Assembly (NCBI GenBank): GCA_017644375.1
Contig: JAEPLP010000001.1
Coordinates: 1,100,001 to 1,164,000, forward strand
Length of the DNA: 64,000 nt
Origin: Prochlorococcus marinus CUG1435
GTDB lineage: Bacteria; Cyanobacteriota; Cyanobacteriia; PCC-6307; Cyanobiaceae
Reading direction: 5' to 3'
How positions within the stretch are numbered: the first letter of the stretch is position 1; every line of letters begins with the position of its first letter. This document shows positions 50,013 through 59,168 of this stretch, piece after piece. Position numbers and translations under genes: made by a program. The notes beneath the pieces were generated by a model. The model was given only the letters and a program-made list of their open reading frames with translations, made no database searches and had not been told where the DNA came from.

Positions 50013-52301
50013 ATGTCAAAAAAAACCAGTAGAGAGATTGCACTAGAAAGAAGAAAGGCGATGAGTGATAGCGGTAAAAAAGCCGCTGCTTATTCTTCAA
50101 CTACCAAAGATAGAGTTCGATCTTCTCAAGATATACAGATTTCTGGGACTCAGTCTTCTCATAATAATATTTCTAAACCAGCTACAAAACATATTCCAAA
50201 AACTCAAGTAAACAGAAATTCTTCAACAACTTTATCTAGTAAAGAGTTAGTAATAGAGAGAAGAAAAGCAATGTCTACCCATGGGAAATCAGCTATAACT
50301 TCATCTGATAGAACCCGTACTGATGTTAAAAAAGAAAGTCCTGTAAACACAGTTAAAACTACCACAAGCGAAAATCAAGAAGTTCAAAATTCACATAATA
50401 CAGAAATTAAAACATCAAAACCAAACGTTAAAAGAAGAATTAATCAGAAGAGAAAGCCTATTACCAATACAAGTAGAGATATTGTTTTAGCGAGAAGAGA
50501 AGCTCAATCTAAACATGGTAAATCAGCAACTAAACAAAATACTAGTGCCGCTTCCTTAGCTAGAAGGGGAGACCCAGATTTAAGTAGTAGAGAAATTTCT
50601 CAGAGAGTGAGAGAGCTAAGAAGTAAAACTGGTGCCACAGGCAAAAAAGGTAATGGTAAATGTAGACCATGTGGTCCAAATAAAAATGGTGCCAAACAAA
50701 ATATTGCAGATGCTAGCTGGAAAGTTGGTAAAAGTGAAACTGATTCAGGTCAAATAGTTACTGGAACTCAAGCTAATAGATCTGTAAAAACTACAGGTAA
50801 TGAAGCAAGTACATGCAGAACTGTAACTGGTACCCAATATATGGGATCAGAAGTTATTGATCAATTTTGTCAAGATAGACCAAGTTATAAACAACCACTT
50901 AGATCTACTGTTACCTCTACAACATCAGGTAATAAAGTAACTGGAAATGAAGTTGGTAGATCTGATAGTGTTACAGGCGATGAGCCAGGAACTTGTAAAA
51001 ACCTTACAGGTACTGAATATGTATCTTCTAATCAGTCGCAGAAGTATTGTGGTGATGTCCCAAAAAATCCTTCAAAGGTTAAACACAGCACTACAACCGA
51101 TGGATTAAAAGTATCTGGATCACTTCCTGGTAGATCAACCCTAGTTACTGGAGATGAATCAGGTTCTGGACAACAATTAACTGGAGATCAATATCTTGGC
51201 TCTGAGCCAAATCCAAAAGGTAAAGCATTTGAAAAAGTAGGCAGTTACAACACTCTTAATGGGAATAATGTAACTGGTACAGGGGTTGGAAGATCAGACC
51301 ATATGACAGGCAATGAACATGGGAGTTGTAAGAATGTAACTGGCGATGAGTACATAGGATCTCAACAATATGAGAAGTTTTGCGGTTCAAAACCAAAACC
51401 AGAAGCCAGAAAAGTAGGTTTAAGCCTTTCTTCAAAGTCAAATTTAATAAGCGGCACTATGACAGGAAGATCAGAAATAGTAACTGGAGATGAACCAGGT
51501 TCATGCAAAGTGTTAACAGGAACACCATACGCAGGCTTAGATCAGATTAATGAAAATTGTAGTACTGAGATTTCAGAAGATATGAAATCCCGAGCAACAG
51601 TTAATTCTGGAAATAATTCAAATGCCAGACTTACAGGACAGCAACCAGGAATTGGCGGAGTAATGACAGGTGCTAAGAAAGGTGCTTGTAAAAATCTAAC
51701 AGGTACTCCCTATGTTGGTGGAGATCAGCTCTCACAAGCTTGTGATAATCCTCCACATGATGCGGCTTATGCGAATCCGGAAAAGTCGGCAGCTAACTCT
51801 TGGAACGAATTCTCTGTTAAATCTCCATCAAGAGATAAATATTCTGAAAAAAATACTCAAGGAGTTACAGGTAATGAATATGAAAATGGTTCAAAGGTAA
51901 CAGGGCCTTTTGATATGGCAGTTGATAAGGTCACTGGCACTGAAAAATTTAGATTTGAACCGAATAAAAATATTACTTATAAACAAAAAATGGAAATTGA
52001 AGAGGCAGACCGTGCTGCAAAAACACCAGAAAAAAGAGTCGCATCAAGGATTACTGGTGAAGGTCAATCAGTAGGAAACGTAACTGGTGATGATTGGGAT
52101 CGCGGCGATAAGGTAACAGGTACAGAGGGAGCTTCTTCTAGAAAGAGAAATCCATCAAGAGCAGGATTCATGAGCGCAATGCCCCCTATGGATGTTAAAA
52201 GAAATGAGGAAACAGAAAAACCAGATTTCTTGATAACTGGATCTAGTGGAAATACTCGTGAAGGACAACTTGTTACCTTTTCAGGTGGTGCAAGAGGTTA
52301 A
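50013..52301 (+). CDS. csoS2: Carboxysome assembly scaffold CsoS2
   Basis: 762 aa from the ATG at 50013. A frame from 49968 adds 15 residues that do not resemble the family. It is intrinsically disordered and links Rubisco to the shell. Four N-terminal basic repeats of the S-R-E-I/L...RR.A type (about residues 4-215) bind Rubisco. Six M-repeats with VTG and CKNLTG motifs fill about 240-570. A C-terminal region with ITG/VTG motifs ends in GGARG. The third M-repeat lacks both cysteines found in the other five. Confidence 0.97.
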   Translation: MSKKTSREIALERRKAMSDSGKKAAAYSSTTKDRVRSSQDIQISGTQSSHNNISKPATKHIPKTQVNRNSSTTLSSKELVIERRKAMSTHGKSAITSSDRTRTDVKKESPVNTVKTTTSENQEVQNSHNTEIKTSKPNVKRRINQKRKPITNTSRDIVLARREAQSKHGKSATKQNTSAASLARRGDPDLSSREISQRVRELRSKTGATGKKGNGKCRPCGPNKNGAKQNIADASWKVGKSETDSGQIVTGTQANRSVKTTGNEASTCRTVTGTQYMGSEVIDQFCQDRPSYKQPLRSTVTSTTSGNKVTGNEVGRSDSVTGDEPGTCKNLTGTEYVSSNQSQKYCGDVPKNPSKVKHSTTTDGLKVSGSLPGRSTLVTGDESGSGQQLTGDQYLGSEPNPKGKAFEKVGSYNTLNGNNVTGTGVGRSDHMTGNEHGSCKNVTGDEYIGSQQYEKFCGSKPKPEARKVGLSLSSKSNLISGTMTGRSEIVTGDEPGSCKVLTGTPYAGLDQINENCSTEISEDMKSRATVNSGNNSNARLTGQQPGIGGVMTGAKKGACKNLTGTPYVGGDQLSQACDNPPHDAAYANPEKSAANSWNEFSVKSPSRDKYSEKNTQGVTGNEYENGSKVTGPFDMAVDKVTGTEKFRFEPNKNITYKQKMEIEEADRAAKTPEKRVASRITGEGQSVGNVTGDDWDRGDKVTGTEGASSRKRNPSRAGFMSAMPPMDVKRNEETEKPDFLITGSSGNTREGQLVTFSGGARG

Positions 52302-52308
52302 GTAAATA

Positions 52309-53838
52309 ATGCCTTTAAGAGGACTGGCTAAAGCCAAGAACTTCACATTGGGGCCAACAGCTCCAATGAAAACTTTTACTGAAAATGTCCATACACAAAG
52401 TAAAGAATCAAATAATTTCCGAAATTCTGGAAAGTCTCATAAATTAACCAATAATATCCAAAATGAAAATCTATTTAGGTATGAAAGCAAAATAAAAAGT
52501 GATTTTGATGAAATTGTTCCAACTCTCAAGGAAATTGCTCGAATTCAACATCACGAAGATTTTATAAATAAGGCACAGAAAATATCAAGAAAAAATTTGG
52601 GAATAGATTTACCCCTACATGTATTAGATAAATCTTGGGTTAAACCTCTTGATATGAGAGCTTTATATGCATGGTGTGCTTTCAAACAGCATGAGAAACT
52701 AAGCGACAATTTTTTTAACAATGATCCACTTGAAGGTGCCGCTGGAAGTAGGGATGCGGAAGACTTTGAAAAATTCCTCTTAGATTGTGGAATACATTTA
52801 CTTGATATAACTCCTTGTTCAGATGGAAGATTAGCTCATTCAGTTGCTTATGTAATGAGAATACCTTTTAGTTCAGTAAGAAGAAGATCCCATGCTGGAG
52901 CACTGTTTGATATTGAAAATACCGTTAATCGATGGGTAAAAACTGAACATAAAAGATATAGAGAGAATGTTCCTAATGAAGCTCATAAAGATACCAGGTA
53001 CTTAAAAGTTGTAACTTATCACTTTAGTTCAGTAGATCCTTTGCATCAGGGATGCGCAGCTCATGGGAGTAATGACGAGTTAGCTGCAGCAGAAGGTAGA
53101 AATAAATTATATGCTTTCAAAGAGGCTGTAGAGAATAGCTTTTGCTGCGGAGCTTCTGTGGATTTAATGTTAATTGGACTTGATACAGACACTGATTCAT
53201 TAAAAATACATTTATCAACTAGCGATGGCGCTATAGATTTAGAAAAAACTATTTCTACATTAGAAATTTATAATTCAACAATAAATTTCTCAAGAGAGGA
53301 TGCAGAAAGAGAAATTTGCCAGACAATTTCTAAGCAATCTTCAAAAGATAAACTCAGTGGACTGGAAAAATTTACGTATAAATTAATTGTCAATAATATT
53401 TCTCAAATTGATTATGTTAAGAGTTTTCATAATGGTTCTTATGAAGATATTGGACATGCAGAGAGGTTTATTGGAGTAGGTATAGGTTTCAAAGAAGTAC
53501 ATCTCAGGAATTTAACTTATTTTGCTCATTTAGATACAGTCGAAGAAGGGGCTCCAGATTTAGATGTAGGAGTGAAGATTTTTACTGGATTAAATGTTTC
53601 TCAAGATCTACCTATTCCGGTAGTAATAAGATTTGATTACTCTGGAAAAGTCCCCGGCGCAAAAGAGAGGGCAATAAATGATTGTGAAAGAGTTAATAAT
53701 GCGATATCAATTAGATATAAAAATTTAGTTGATCAAGGGTTGTTACACACTTGCTCTACTATTAGAGATAGGGACAACATTCATTCCGCCCAAATTATTG
53801 GAATGTCTTTAGATAAAAAAACAGAGGAGGCTCACTAA
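52309..53838 (+). CDS. csoS3: Carboxysomal carbonic anhydrase
   Basis: 509 aa, also called CsoSCA, a beta-type carbonic anhydrase with a divergent architecture that supplies CO2 to Rubisco. The zinc site is visible as CSDGRLAHS and the CAAHGSNDELAAAEGR to SFCCGAS region in the middle third. The first 60 residues are disordered and may bind Rubisco or shell. It is 7 nt after csoS2. Confidence 0.96.
   Translation: MPLRGLAKAKNFTLGPTAPMKTFTENVHTQSKESNNFRNSGKSHKLTNNIQNENLFRYESKIKSDFDEIVPTLKEIARIQHHEDFINKAQKISRKNLGIDLPLHVLDKSWVKPLDMRALYAWCAFKQHEKLSDNFFNNDPLEGAAGSRDAEDFEKFLLDCGIHLLDITPCSDGRLAHSVAYVMRIPFSSVRRRSHAGALFDIENTVNRWVKTEHKRYRENVPNEAHKDTRYLKVVTYHFSSVDPLHQGCAAHGSNDELAAAEGRNKLYAFKEAVENSFCCGASVDLMLIGLDTDTDSLKIHLSTSDGAIDLEKTISTLEIYNSTINFSREDAEREICQTISKQSSKDKLSGLEKFTYKLIVNNISQIDYVKSFHNGSYEDIGHAERFIGVGIGFKEVHLRNLTYFAHLDTVEEGAPDLDVGVKIFTGLNVSQDLPIPVVIRFDYSGKVPGAKERAINDCERVNNAISIRYKNLVDQGLLHTCSTIRDRDNIHSAQIIGMSLDKKTEEAH
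53824..53830 (+). promoter_or_regulatory. csoS4A: Strong ribosome-binding site for csoS4A
   Basis: GAGGAGG inside the last codons of csoS3, 10 nt before the csoS4A ATG. Such a near-perfect Shine-Dalgarno is uncommon in this window. Confidence 0.7.
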
Positions 53839-53840
53839 TT

Positions 53841-54092
53841 ATGTTAATTTGCAAGGTTGTAAAACCACTTGTTTCTACCAATAGGATTCCTGGTTTTGAA
53901 CATAAACATCTGCAGGTTGTATTAGATGGTTCTTCAAGTAAAGTTGCAGTTGATGCTGTTGGCTGTAAGCCAGGAGATTGGGTTATTTGTGTTGGAAGTT
54001 CTGCAGCTAGGGAAGCAGCGGGAAGTAAATCATATCCAAGCGATTTAACGATTGTTGGAATAATTGATCATTGGGATCCTGACAAGTCATAA
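53841..54092 (+). CDS. csoS4A: Carboxysome vertex pentamer protein CsoS4A
   Basis: 83 aa EutN/CcmL-fold (BMC-P) protein that caps shell vertices. The CKVVKPLVSTNRIPGFEH start and GDWVICVGSSAAREA loop are typical. It begins 2 nt after csoS3 and has its own strong ribosome-binding site. Confidence 0.97.
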   Translation: MLICKVVKPLVSTNRIPGFEHKHLQVVLDGSSSKVAVDAVGCKPGDWVICVGSSAAREAAGSKSYPSDLTIVGIIDHWDPDKS

Positions 54093-54095
54093 AAA

Positions 54096-54101
54096 AGGAG
54101 G
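54096..54101 (+). promoter_or_regulatory. csoS4B: Strong ribosome-binding site deciding the csoS4B start
   Basis: AGGAGG, 9 nt before a GTG (54111) and 18 nt before an ATG (54120). The spacing favours GTG. Confidence 0.7.
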
Positions 54102-54110
54102 ATATAAATT

Positions 54111-54359
54111 GTGGAAATTATGAAGGTACTTGGAAGGATGGTATGCACTCAAAGAGTCGCTGGCTTAGGTCATATGAATTTACGAATTTTAGAAAATAAT
54201 AAAGGAAAGAAAGTAGTTGCTGTTGATCCAGTTGGAGCAAGAGAAGGTAACTGGGTTTTTACTTCTAGTGGCTCTGCCGCTAGATTTGCATGCCCTAATC
54301 CAGAAGTTCAAACCGATTTAACAATTGGAGGTATTATTGATTATTGGGAGATTGACTAA
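54111..54359 (+). CDS. csoS4B: Carboxysome vertex pentamer protein CsoS4B
   Basis: 82 aa BMC-P paralogue of CsoS4A, with KVLGRMVCTQRVAGLGH and GNWVFTSSGSAARFA in matching positions. The GTG start is supported by the ribosome-binding site. The two pentamers are low-copy vertex proteins. Confidence 0.97.
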   Translation: MEIMKVLGRMVCTQRVAGLGHMNLRILENNKGKKVVAVDPVGAREGNWVFTSSGSAARFACPNPEVQTDLTIGGIIDYWEID

Positions 54360-54433
54360 AAATTTTAACTTCAAAAATTTATTGAGAAACTTTATTAAAG
54401 GTATAGTGTAATTAGTCTTGAATAAATAATTTA

Positions 54434-54673
54434 ATGTGGAATGAAAGAGAATCACCTTTGAGGATTGAAAAAAGATTTGAATTTAAACAGTACTCAAAAA
54501 TTAGTAAATTCATGGAGAAAATTGAGAAATTATGTAAAGAAAGAGATATCTATCCAAATATCAGCTTCGGTAAGACTTTTGTAAGTCTTTCAATTTTTTT
54601 AGATAATAAAGAAATATCAGACATGGAAAAAGACTTTTCAAAGGATATTGATAAATATTATTTAGAAGATTAG
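54434..54673 (+). CDS. Alpha-carboxysome Rubisco assembly factor-like protein (pterin dehydratase fold)
   Basis: 79 aa, matching in size and position the acRAF proteins, which have a pterin-4a-carbinolamine dehydratase fold but no dehydratase activity. RIEKRFEFKQYSKISKFMEKI and YPNISFGKTFVSLSI fit the fold. The PCD catalytic histidines are absent. It is 75 nt after csoS4B, probably on the same transcript. Confidence 0.8.
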   Translation: MWNERESPLRIEKRFEFKQYSKISKFMEKIEKLCKERDIYPNISFGKTFVSLSIFLDNKEISDMEKDFSKDIDKYYLED

Positions 54674-54679
54674 TCCTTT

Positions 54680-54907
54680 TTAATAACTATTTGGCTTTGC
54701 AATATCTCTTTTGATTAAGGCCATTAAATATGTTGGGGCTTTATATCTACCAGGTAGACATCTATTTAAAGTTTCGAGATGACTCCAACACACTGTCTTT
54801 TCTATATCTTTAACTGAGTTACCTTTTAGAATTAATAGTCTAAGAGCTTTGCAAAATAAAGGATAACCTGCTTCTAGTTCATCTATATTTAGCTTTGCTG
54901 CTGACAT
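54680..54907 (-). CDS. Small cyanobacterial protein, DUF3136-like
   Basis: 75 aa, soluble and helical (LEAGYPLFCKALRLL, LNRCLPGRYKAPTYL). It resembles the cyanobacteria-restricted DUF3136 family by general pattern. Function is unknown. It is convergent with the assembly-factor gene, 6 nt apart, at the edge of the carboxysome cluster. Confidence 0.6.
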   Translation of the reverse strand: MSAAKLNIDELEAGYPLFCKALRLLILKGNSVKDIEKTVCWSHLETLNRCLPGRYKAPTYLMALIKRDIAKPNSY

Positions 54908-54992
54908 AGATCAAAGATGAATTATCAACTAATAATCTATACAAATATGGTGCAAAATTGGTTTATATTTCAAATTTCTCAATAATTAGAAA

Positions 54993-55385
54993 TTAATCTA
55001 GAAATGCGACGCAATCTATCTCAACTAAAACTCCTTTTGGTAAAGATGAAACTTCCACACAGGCCCTTGCAGGAGGATTCTCTACATTGAAAAAATCACT
55101 ATATATTTTATTGACAATTTGAAAATTACTTAAGTCAGTTAAGTAAATTGTCGTTTTTATTACATCCTCTATTTTTGCTCCACCAGCTTTAAGAACTGCT
55201 GCGAGATTTTTTAAAACTTGAATAGTTTCCTTCTCAATATCACCTAAACATGTTATCTCATTTAAAGCTGGGTCTATAGCAATTTGACCAGAACAATAGA
55301 TAAAATTCCCAGCTTTTATTGCTTGATTATAAGGTCCGACTGGATCTGGAGCATTTGATGTTTTAATTACTTGTTTTGAGGACAT
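54993..55385 (-). CDS. ridA: RidA-family enamine/imine deaminase
   Basis: 130 aa, full-length RidA/YjgF. It removes reactive 2-aminoacrylate-type intermediates made by PLP enzymes. Diagnostic segments are DPVGPYNQAIKAGNFIYCSGQI and the C-terminal PARACVEVSSLPKG with the key arginine. It is 24 nt downstream of gloB. Confidence 0.95.
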   Translation of the reverse strand: MSSKQVIKTSNAPDPVGPYNQAIKAGNFIYCSGQIAIDPALNEITCLGDIEKETIQVLKNLAAVLKAGGAKIEDVIKTTIYLTDLSNFQIVNKIYSDFFNVENPPARACVEVSSLPKGVLVEIDCVAFLD

Positions 55386-55409
55386 TTATTTAAGAAGATA
55401 CCTATCTAT

Positions 55410-56150
55410 TTAAACCCATAAATCTTTATTTGCTCTTAGAAAAGTAAATTCTTCTAAATTTTTTGCTCTTAAGAAAAGATTTATTTTCATCTCTTCATCA
55501 AGTAAAAATGGAATTGTCAATTCATTAAGAGAAAGTTTTTCTTCAACTTCCGAAAGTTTATTTTTTATATCTTGATCTTTAGGCTTGAGATTCAATGCCC
55601 ACAAAATATTTGACTTAGTATATTCATGTGCACAATATATAAGAGTATTTTTTGGTAAAGATTTGATTCTTTCTAGTGAAGAATACATTTGTTGATAAGT
55701 TCCTTCAAAAATCCTTCCACAGCCTCCAGAAAATAATGTATCACCTATAAAAAGAATAGGATTTTTCCCATTCAAAAAGAAGGCAATATGTGAGCTTGTA
55801 TGCCCTAATACTTCAATTATTTTTACTTCTTCACCTAAAATATTCAAAGTTTCTCCATCTTCTACAGATACATTTTGAAAAGGTATTCGTTTTTTTTCTC
55901 TTGAGGATGCAATCACCTTTACTTTTGGCCATCTTTCAATAAGAGACTTCGTCCCTCCAATATGGTCTGAATGATGATGAGTTTGCAAAATAGCTTTTAA
56001 GTGAAAATTATTTTCATCTATATATTTAATTACTGGTTCGTGAACAGATGGATCTACAACAACAACGGATTTATCTTTTACCCACAACCAAATGACATTG
56101 TCATTTAAAACTCTGAGTCCGATTATATTGGAAGCTTTATTAAATTCCAT
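55410..56150 (-). CDS. gloB: Hydroxyacylglutathione hydrolase (glyoxalase II)
   Basis: 246 aa metallo-beta-lactamase-fold enzyme that completes methylglyoxal detoxification. The [10 protein letters not shown] metal motif, GHTSSHIAF and [13 protein letters not shown] are present. I use the ATG at 56150: the open frame extends to 56321 but would overlap hisG on the other strand, and family homology begins at 56150. The two genes are divergent, 40 bp apart. Confidence 0.93.
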   Translation of the reverse strand: MEFNKASNIIGLRVLNDNVIWLWVKDKSVVVVDPSVHEPVIKYIDENNFHLKAILQTHHHSDHIGGTKSLIERWPKVKVIASSREKKRIPFQNVSVEDGETLNILGEEVKIIEVLGHTSSHIAFFLNGKNPILFIGDTLFSGGCGRIFEGTYQQMYSSLERIKSLPKNTLIYCAHEYTKSNILWALNLKPKDQDIKNKLSEVEEKLSLNELTIPFLLDEEMKINLFLRAKNLEEFTFLRANKDLWV

Positions 56151-56190
56151 TGTTAACTTAGAATGAAGAATCCTTGGAAGAAATTGATCT

Positions 56191-56829
56191 ATGTTTACTA
56201 TAGCTTTACCAAAAGGAGCTCTGTTAAAAGATTCAATTTCAACTTTTAAAAGAGCTGGGTTAGATTTCGCAGATGCGTTGGACGAAAATAATAGATCATT
56301 AACCTTTGAATCAAATTGCAAACGGGCAAAAGCTTTATTAGTAAGAAATGGAGATGTGCCTGTTTATGTAAGTTATGGTCAGGCTGATTTGGGTATTGTT
56401 GGGTATGACGTTTTACGGGAATCTGAATTAAAAGTCGCAAAGTTATTAGATTTAGGATTTGGTGGTTGTCATATGTCGTTGGCGGTTAAGAAAAATAGCA
56501 ATTATTCAAAACCAACTGATCTTCCAGCGAATTGTAAAGTAGCAAGTAAATTTACAAAAACAGCAAGAGCTTATTTTGAAGAATTAAATATTCCTGTAGA
56601 AATAGTTCATTTGACAGGATCAGTCGAGCTTGGTCCTATTACAGGTATGGCAGAGGCAATAGTTGATTTGGTGGCAACAGGAAAGACTCTTAAAGAGAAT
56701 GGTTTAATAAAAATAGATGATCTTTATTATTCGACTGCAAGACTAATTGGAAATCCATTGTCTATGAGGTTAGATGATAATCATCTCAGAGATACTATTT
56801 TATCAATAGAATCAACTAATGCTTTATAG
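56191..56829 (+). CDS. hisG: ATP phosphoribosyltransferase, short form
   Basis: 212 aa HisG of the short type, which needs the HisZ regulatory subunit encoded elsewhere. It starts histidine synthesis. [11 protein letters not shown], the [10 protein letters not shown] segment and the PRPP loop [13 protein letters not shown] are intact. It is followed 12 nt later by the ABC transporter gene. Confidence 0.96.
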   Translation: MFTIALPKGALLKDSISTFKRAGLDFADALDENNRSLTFESNCKRAKALLVRNGDVPVYVSYGQADLGIVGYDVLRESELKVAKLLDLGFGGCHMSLAVKKNSNYSKPTDLPANCKVASKFTKTARAYFEELNIPVEIVHLTGSVELGPITGMAEAIVDLVATGKTLKENGLIKIDDLYYSTARLIGNPLSMRLDDNHLRDTILSIESTNAL

Positions 56830-56841
56830 AAGATTAGCTAA

Positions 56842-58638
56842 ATGTTTTTTAAAGATTTTAGAAGGATTAAAAAGTTAGGTAAATATTTTACTAAAGATAA
56901 AAAAACAATCTATCTAATCTTGATAGTTTTGTTACCTGTCTCTTTCTCTGGAGCTATTCAACCTTTATTAGTTGGTCAAGCAATTACTATTCTAAAGAAC
57001 GAAACTACAGATGTTTGGCTGAGTAAAACTTTCTTTGGGCAGTCAATAAATGCCATAATCTTAACTTTATTTATAACTGTATTATTAAGATTAGTTCTGC
57101 AGGGATACCAAACTTACAATATCCAAGCAGTGGGACAACGTTTGACAGCAAGAATAAGAAGAGAACTTTTTGATCATTCAATATCTTTATCTCTTAAGTA
57201 TCACGATAAAATGCCTGTTGGGAAATTACTAACGAGATTAACAAATGATGTTGATGCTTTAGCCGAGGTCTTTGGTAGTGGGGCAGTTGGAGTCATTGCT
57301 GACTTCGTCAGTCTGATAGTAATTTCTTTGACAATGCTGTCAATTGATCGAGGGCTTGCCATTTTATTACTTTTGACTCAAATCCCAGTTTCATATTTTA
57401 TTATTTGGCTTCAAAAACGTTATAGAAGAGCAAATTATCAAGTAAGGGAAGAATTGTCTCAACTTAACTCTGATTTTCAAGAGAATCTTCAAGGTTTAGA
57501 AGTCGTTCAGATGTTCAGAAGAGAGGCTTTTAATAGTAAGAAATTTTCCAAAACTGGAGTTGCTTATAAGAAAGCAGTTAATGGAACAATATTTTATGAC
57601 AGTAGTATTTCGGCATTTATAGAATGGATTTCTCTTGCTGCAGTTTCCTTAGTTTTGGCAGTTGGAGGTTATCTCGTTACTTCTGGAAATATTGGTTTAG
57701 GAACATTAACAACTTTTATTTTATATTCCCAAAGACTTTTTGAACCTCTACGGCAGCTTGCAGAAAGATTTACTCAAATACAAGGAGGTTTAACAGCTGT
57801 AGAAAGAATAAATGAATTATTGGATGAAGAAATACAGATTAAGGACTCTACTTCCGCAAAACATTTTTTAGAAAATGTGAAAAATGTAAATAAAAAATTT
57901 AAGGGCAAAATTGAGTTCAAGAATGTTAATTTTTTCTACAATGAGGGAGAGCACATCATAAAGAATTTATCGTTCAGGATCAATCCTGGAGAGCATGTAG
58001 CTTTTGTAGGGCCAACTGGTTCAGGTAAGACCACAATAATAAGACTATTATGTAGATTGTATGAGCCTCAATCAGGCCAAATATTAATCGACGACATAGA
58101 TATCAAAGATATTCCTATTGCAATTCTTAGAAATATGTTGGGAGTAGTTTTGCAAGACACCTTTATCTTTAGTGGAAATGTTGCAGATAATTTAAAATTA
58201 AATTCCAATATAGACAATCTTGAATTAAAAAATCTTTGTAACGAATTAGGGTTAGATAATTTGTTAAAAAAATTACCAGAAGGTTTGAACACCTTTTTAA
58301 GAGAAAGAGGGGGAAATCTCTCTTCTGGAGAGAGACAACTTCTTTCAGTAGCTCGAGTAGCGATTAGAAATCCTGTTGTTTTAATAATGGACGAAGCAAC
58401 AGCGTTTATGGATCCCTCTACAGAGGCTACTTTGCAGAAAGATCTTGAGAGAATTCTGTCAAAAAGAACAGCATTAGTAATAGCTCACAGATTAGCAACT
58501 ATTGAAAGTTCTGATAAGATTTTAGTCTTGAAAGGGGGATCATTAGTTGAAGAGGGAACCCATAGTGAATTGAGACTTAAAAAGGGTTTATATTTTCAGC
58601 TCTCTGAGCTTCAACAAAATGGATTCGTGAATTTTTAA
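56842..58638 (+). CDS. ABC exporter, fused permease and ATPase (MsbA-like)
   Basis: 598 aa half-transporter. Six membrane helices span about 25-310. The ATPase has Walker A GPTGSGKTT, signature LSSGERQLLSVARV, Walker B LIMDEATAFMD and the H-loop AHRLATIE. This type exports lipids, peptides or drugs as a dimer; the substrate is unknown. Its stop shares one base with the next ATG (TAATG). Confidence 0.93.
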   Translation: MFFKDFRRIKKLGKYFTKDKKTIYLILIVLLPVSFSGAIQPLLVGQAITILKNETTDVWLSKTFFGQSINAIILTLFITVLLRLVLQGYQTYNIQAVGQRLTARIRRELFDHSISLSLKYHDKMPVGKLLTRLTNDVDALAEVFGSGAVGVIADFVSLIVISLTMLSIDRGLAILLLLTQIPVSYFIIWLQKRYRRANYQVREELSQLNSDFQENLQGLEVVQMFRREAFNSKKFSKTGVAYKKAVNGTIFYDSSISAFIEWISLAAVSLVLAVGGYLVTSGNIGLGTLTTFILYSQRLFEPLRQLAERFTQIQGGLTAVERINELLDEEIQIKDSTSAKHFLENVKNVNKKFKGKIEFKNVNFFYNEGEHIIKNLSFRINPGEHVAFVGPTGSGKTTIIRLLCRLYEPQSGQILIDDIDIKDIPIAILRNMLGVVLQDTFIFSGNVADNLKLNSNIDNLELKNLCNELGLDNLLKKLPEGLNTFLRERGGNLSSGERQLLSVARVAIRNPVVLIMDEATAFMDPSTEATLQKDLERILSKRTALVIAHRLATIESSDKILVLKGGSLVEEGTHSELRLKKGLYFQLSELQQNGFVNF

Positions 58639-59168
58639 TGATTTTTAGAAACCAAGGATCGTTAATAAAAAAAACAAATACTATATCAAGGAATGATCTG
58701 ATAGATCTCTATGGTTTAAATTCTTGTGAGTTCACTCAAACAAATAAAGAAGAAATATTTATATGTAGTAAAAATAAAGATTTAGATCTAATAGAACTTG
58801 ATCAACTTTTGCAAACTGTTGGTTGGAGCAGAAGACCTATAAGGAGGGTAAAAAGAGCTTTAGATTTCAGTATTTTGGTGGTTGGGTTATGGCGTCATGA
58901 TGATAAATTCCCCAGACTAGTAGGATTTGCACGATGCACTGGCGATGGAATTCTAGAAGCAACAGTCTGGGATGTGGCTATTAACCCTGTCTATCAAGGA
59001 CTTGGATTAGGGAAAGAGTTAATGAAATATGTCCTAAAAGAATTGAAAAGTATTGGAATTTTTAAAGTAACCCTTTTTGCTGATGCTGAAGTAGTTTCAT
59101 TTTATAAAAGACAAGGTTGGATATTAGAACCTAGAGGCTCTAAATGTGCTTTTTGGTATGCAAATTAA
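58638..59168 (+). CDS. GNAT-family N-acetyltransferase
   Basis: 176 aa. The GNAT acetyl-CoA loop is visible as NPVYQGLGLGKELMKYVLKEL near 115-135, followed by VTLFADAEVVSFYKRQGW. The first 60 residues are less conserved. It could acetylate a small molecule or protein N-terminus or lysine; no substrate is evident. It is coupled to the ABC exporter by a 1-nt overlap. Confidence 0.88.
   Translation: MIFRNQGSLIKKTNTISRNDLIDLYGLNSCEFTQTNKEEIFICSKNKDLDLIELDQLLQTVGWSRRPIRRVKRALDFSILVVGLWRHDDKFPRLVGFARCTGDGILEATVWDVAINPVYQGLGLGKELMKYVLKELKSIGIFKVTLFADAEVVSFYKRQGWILEPRGSKCAFWYAN

Noticed and set aside
56151-56321. 57-codon N-terminal extension of gloB
   Set aside because: It would overlap the hisG start on the other strand, and homology to glyoxalase II begins at the internal ATG.
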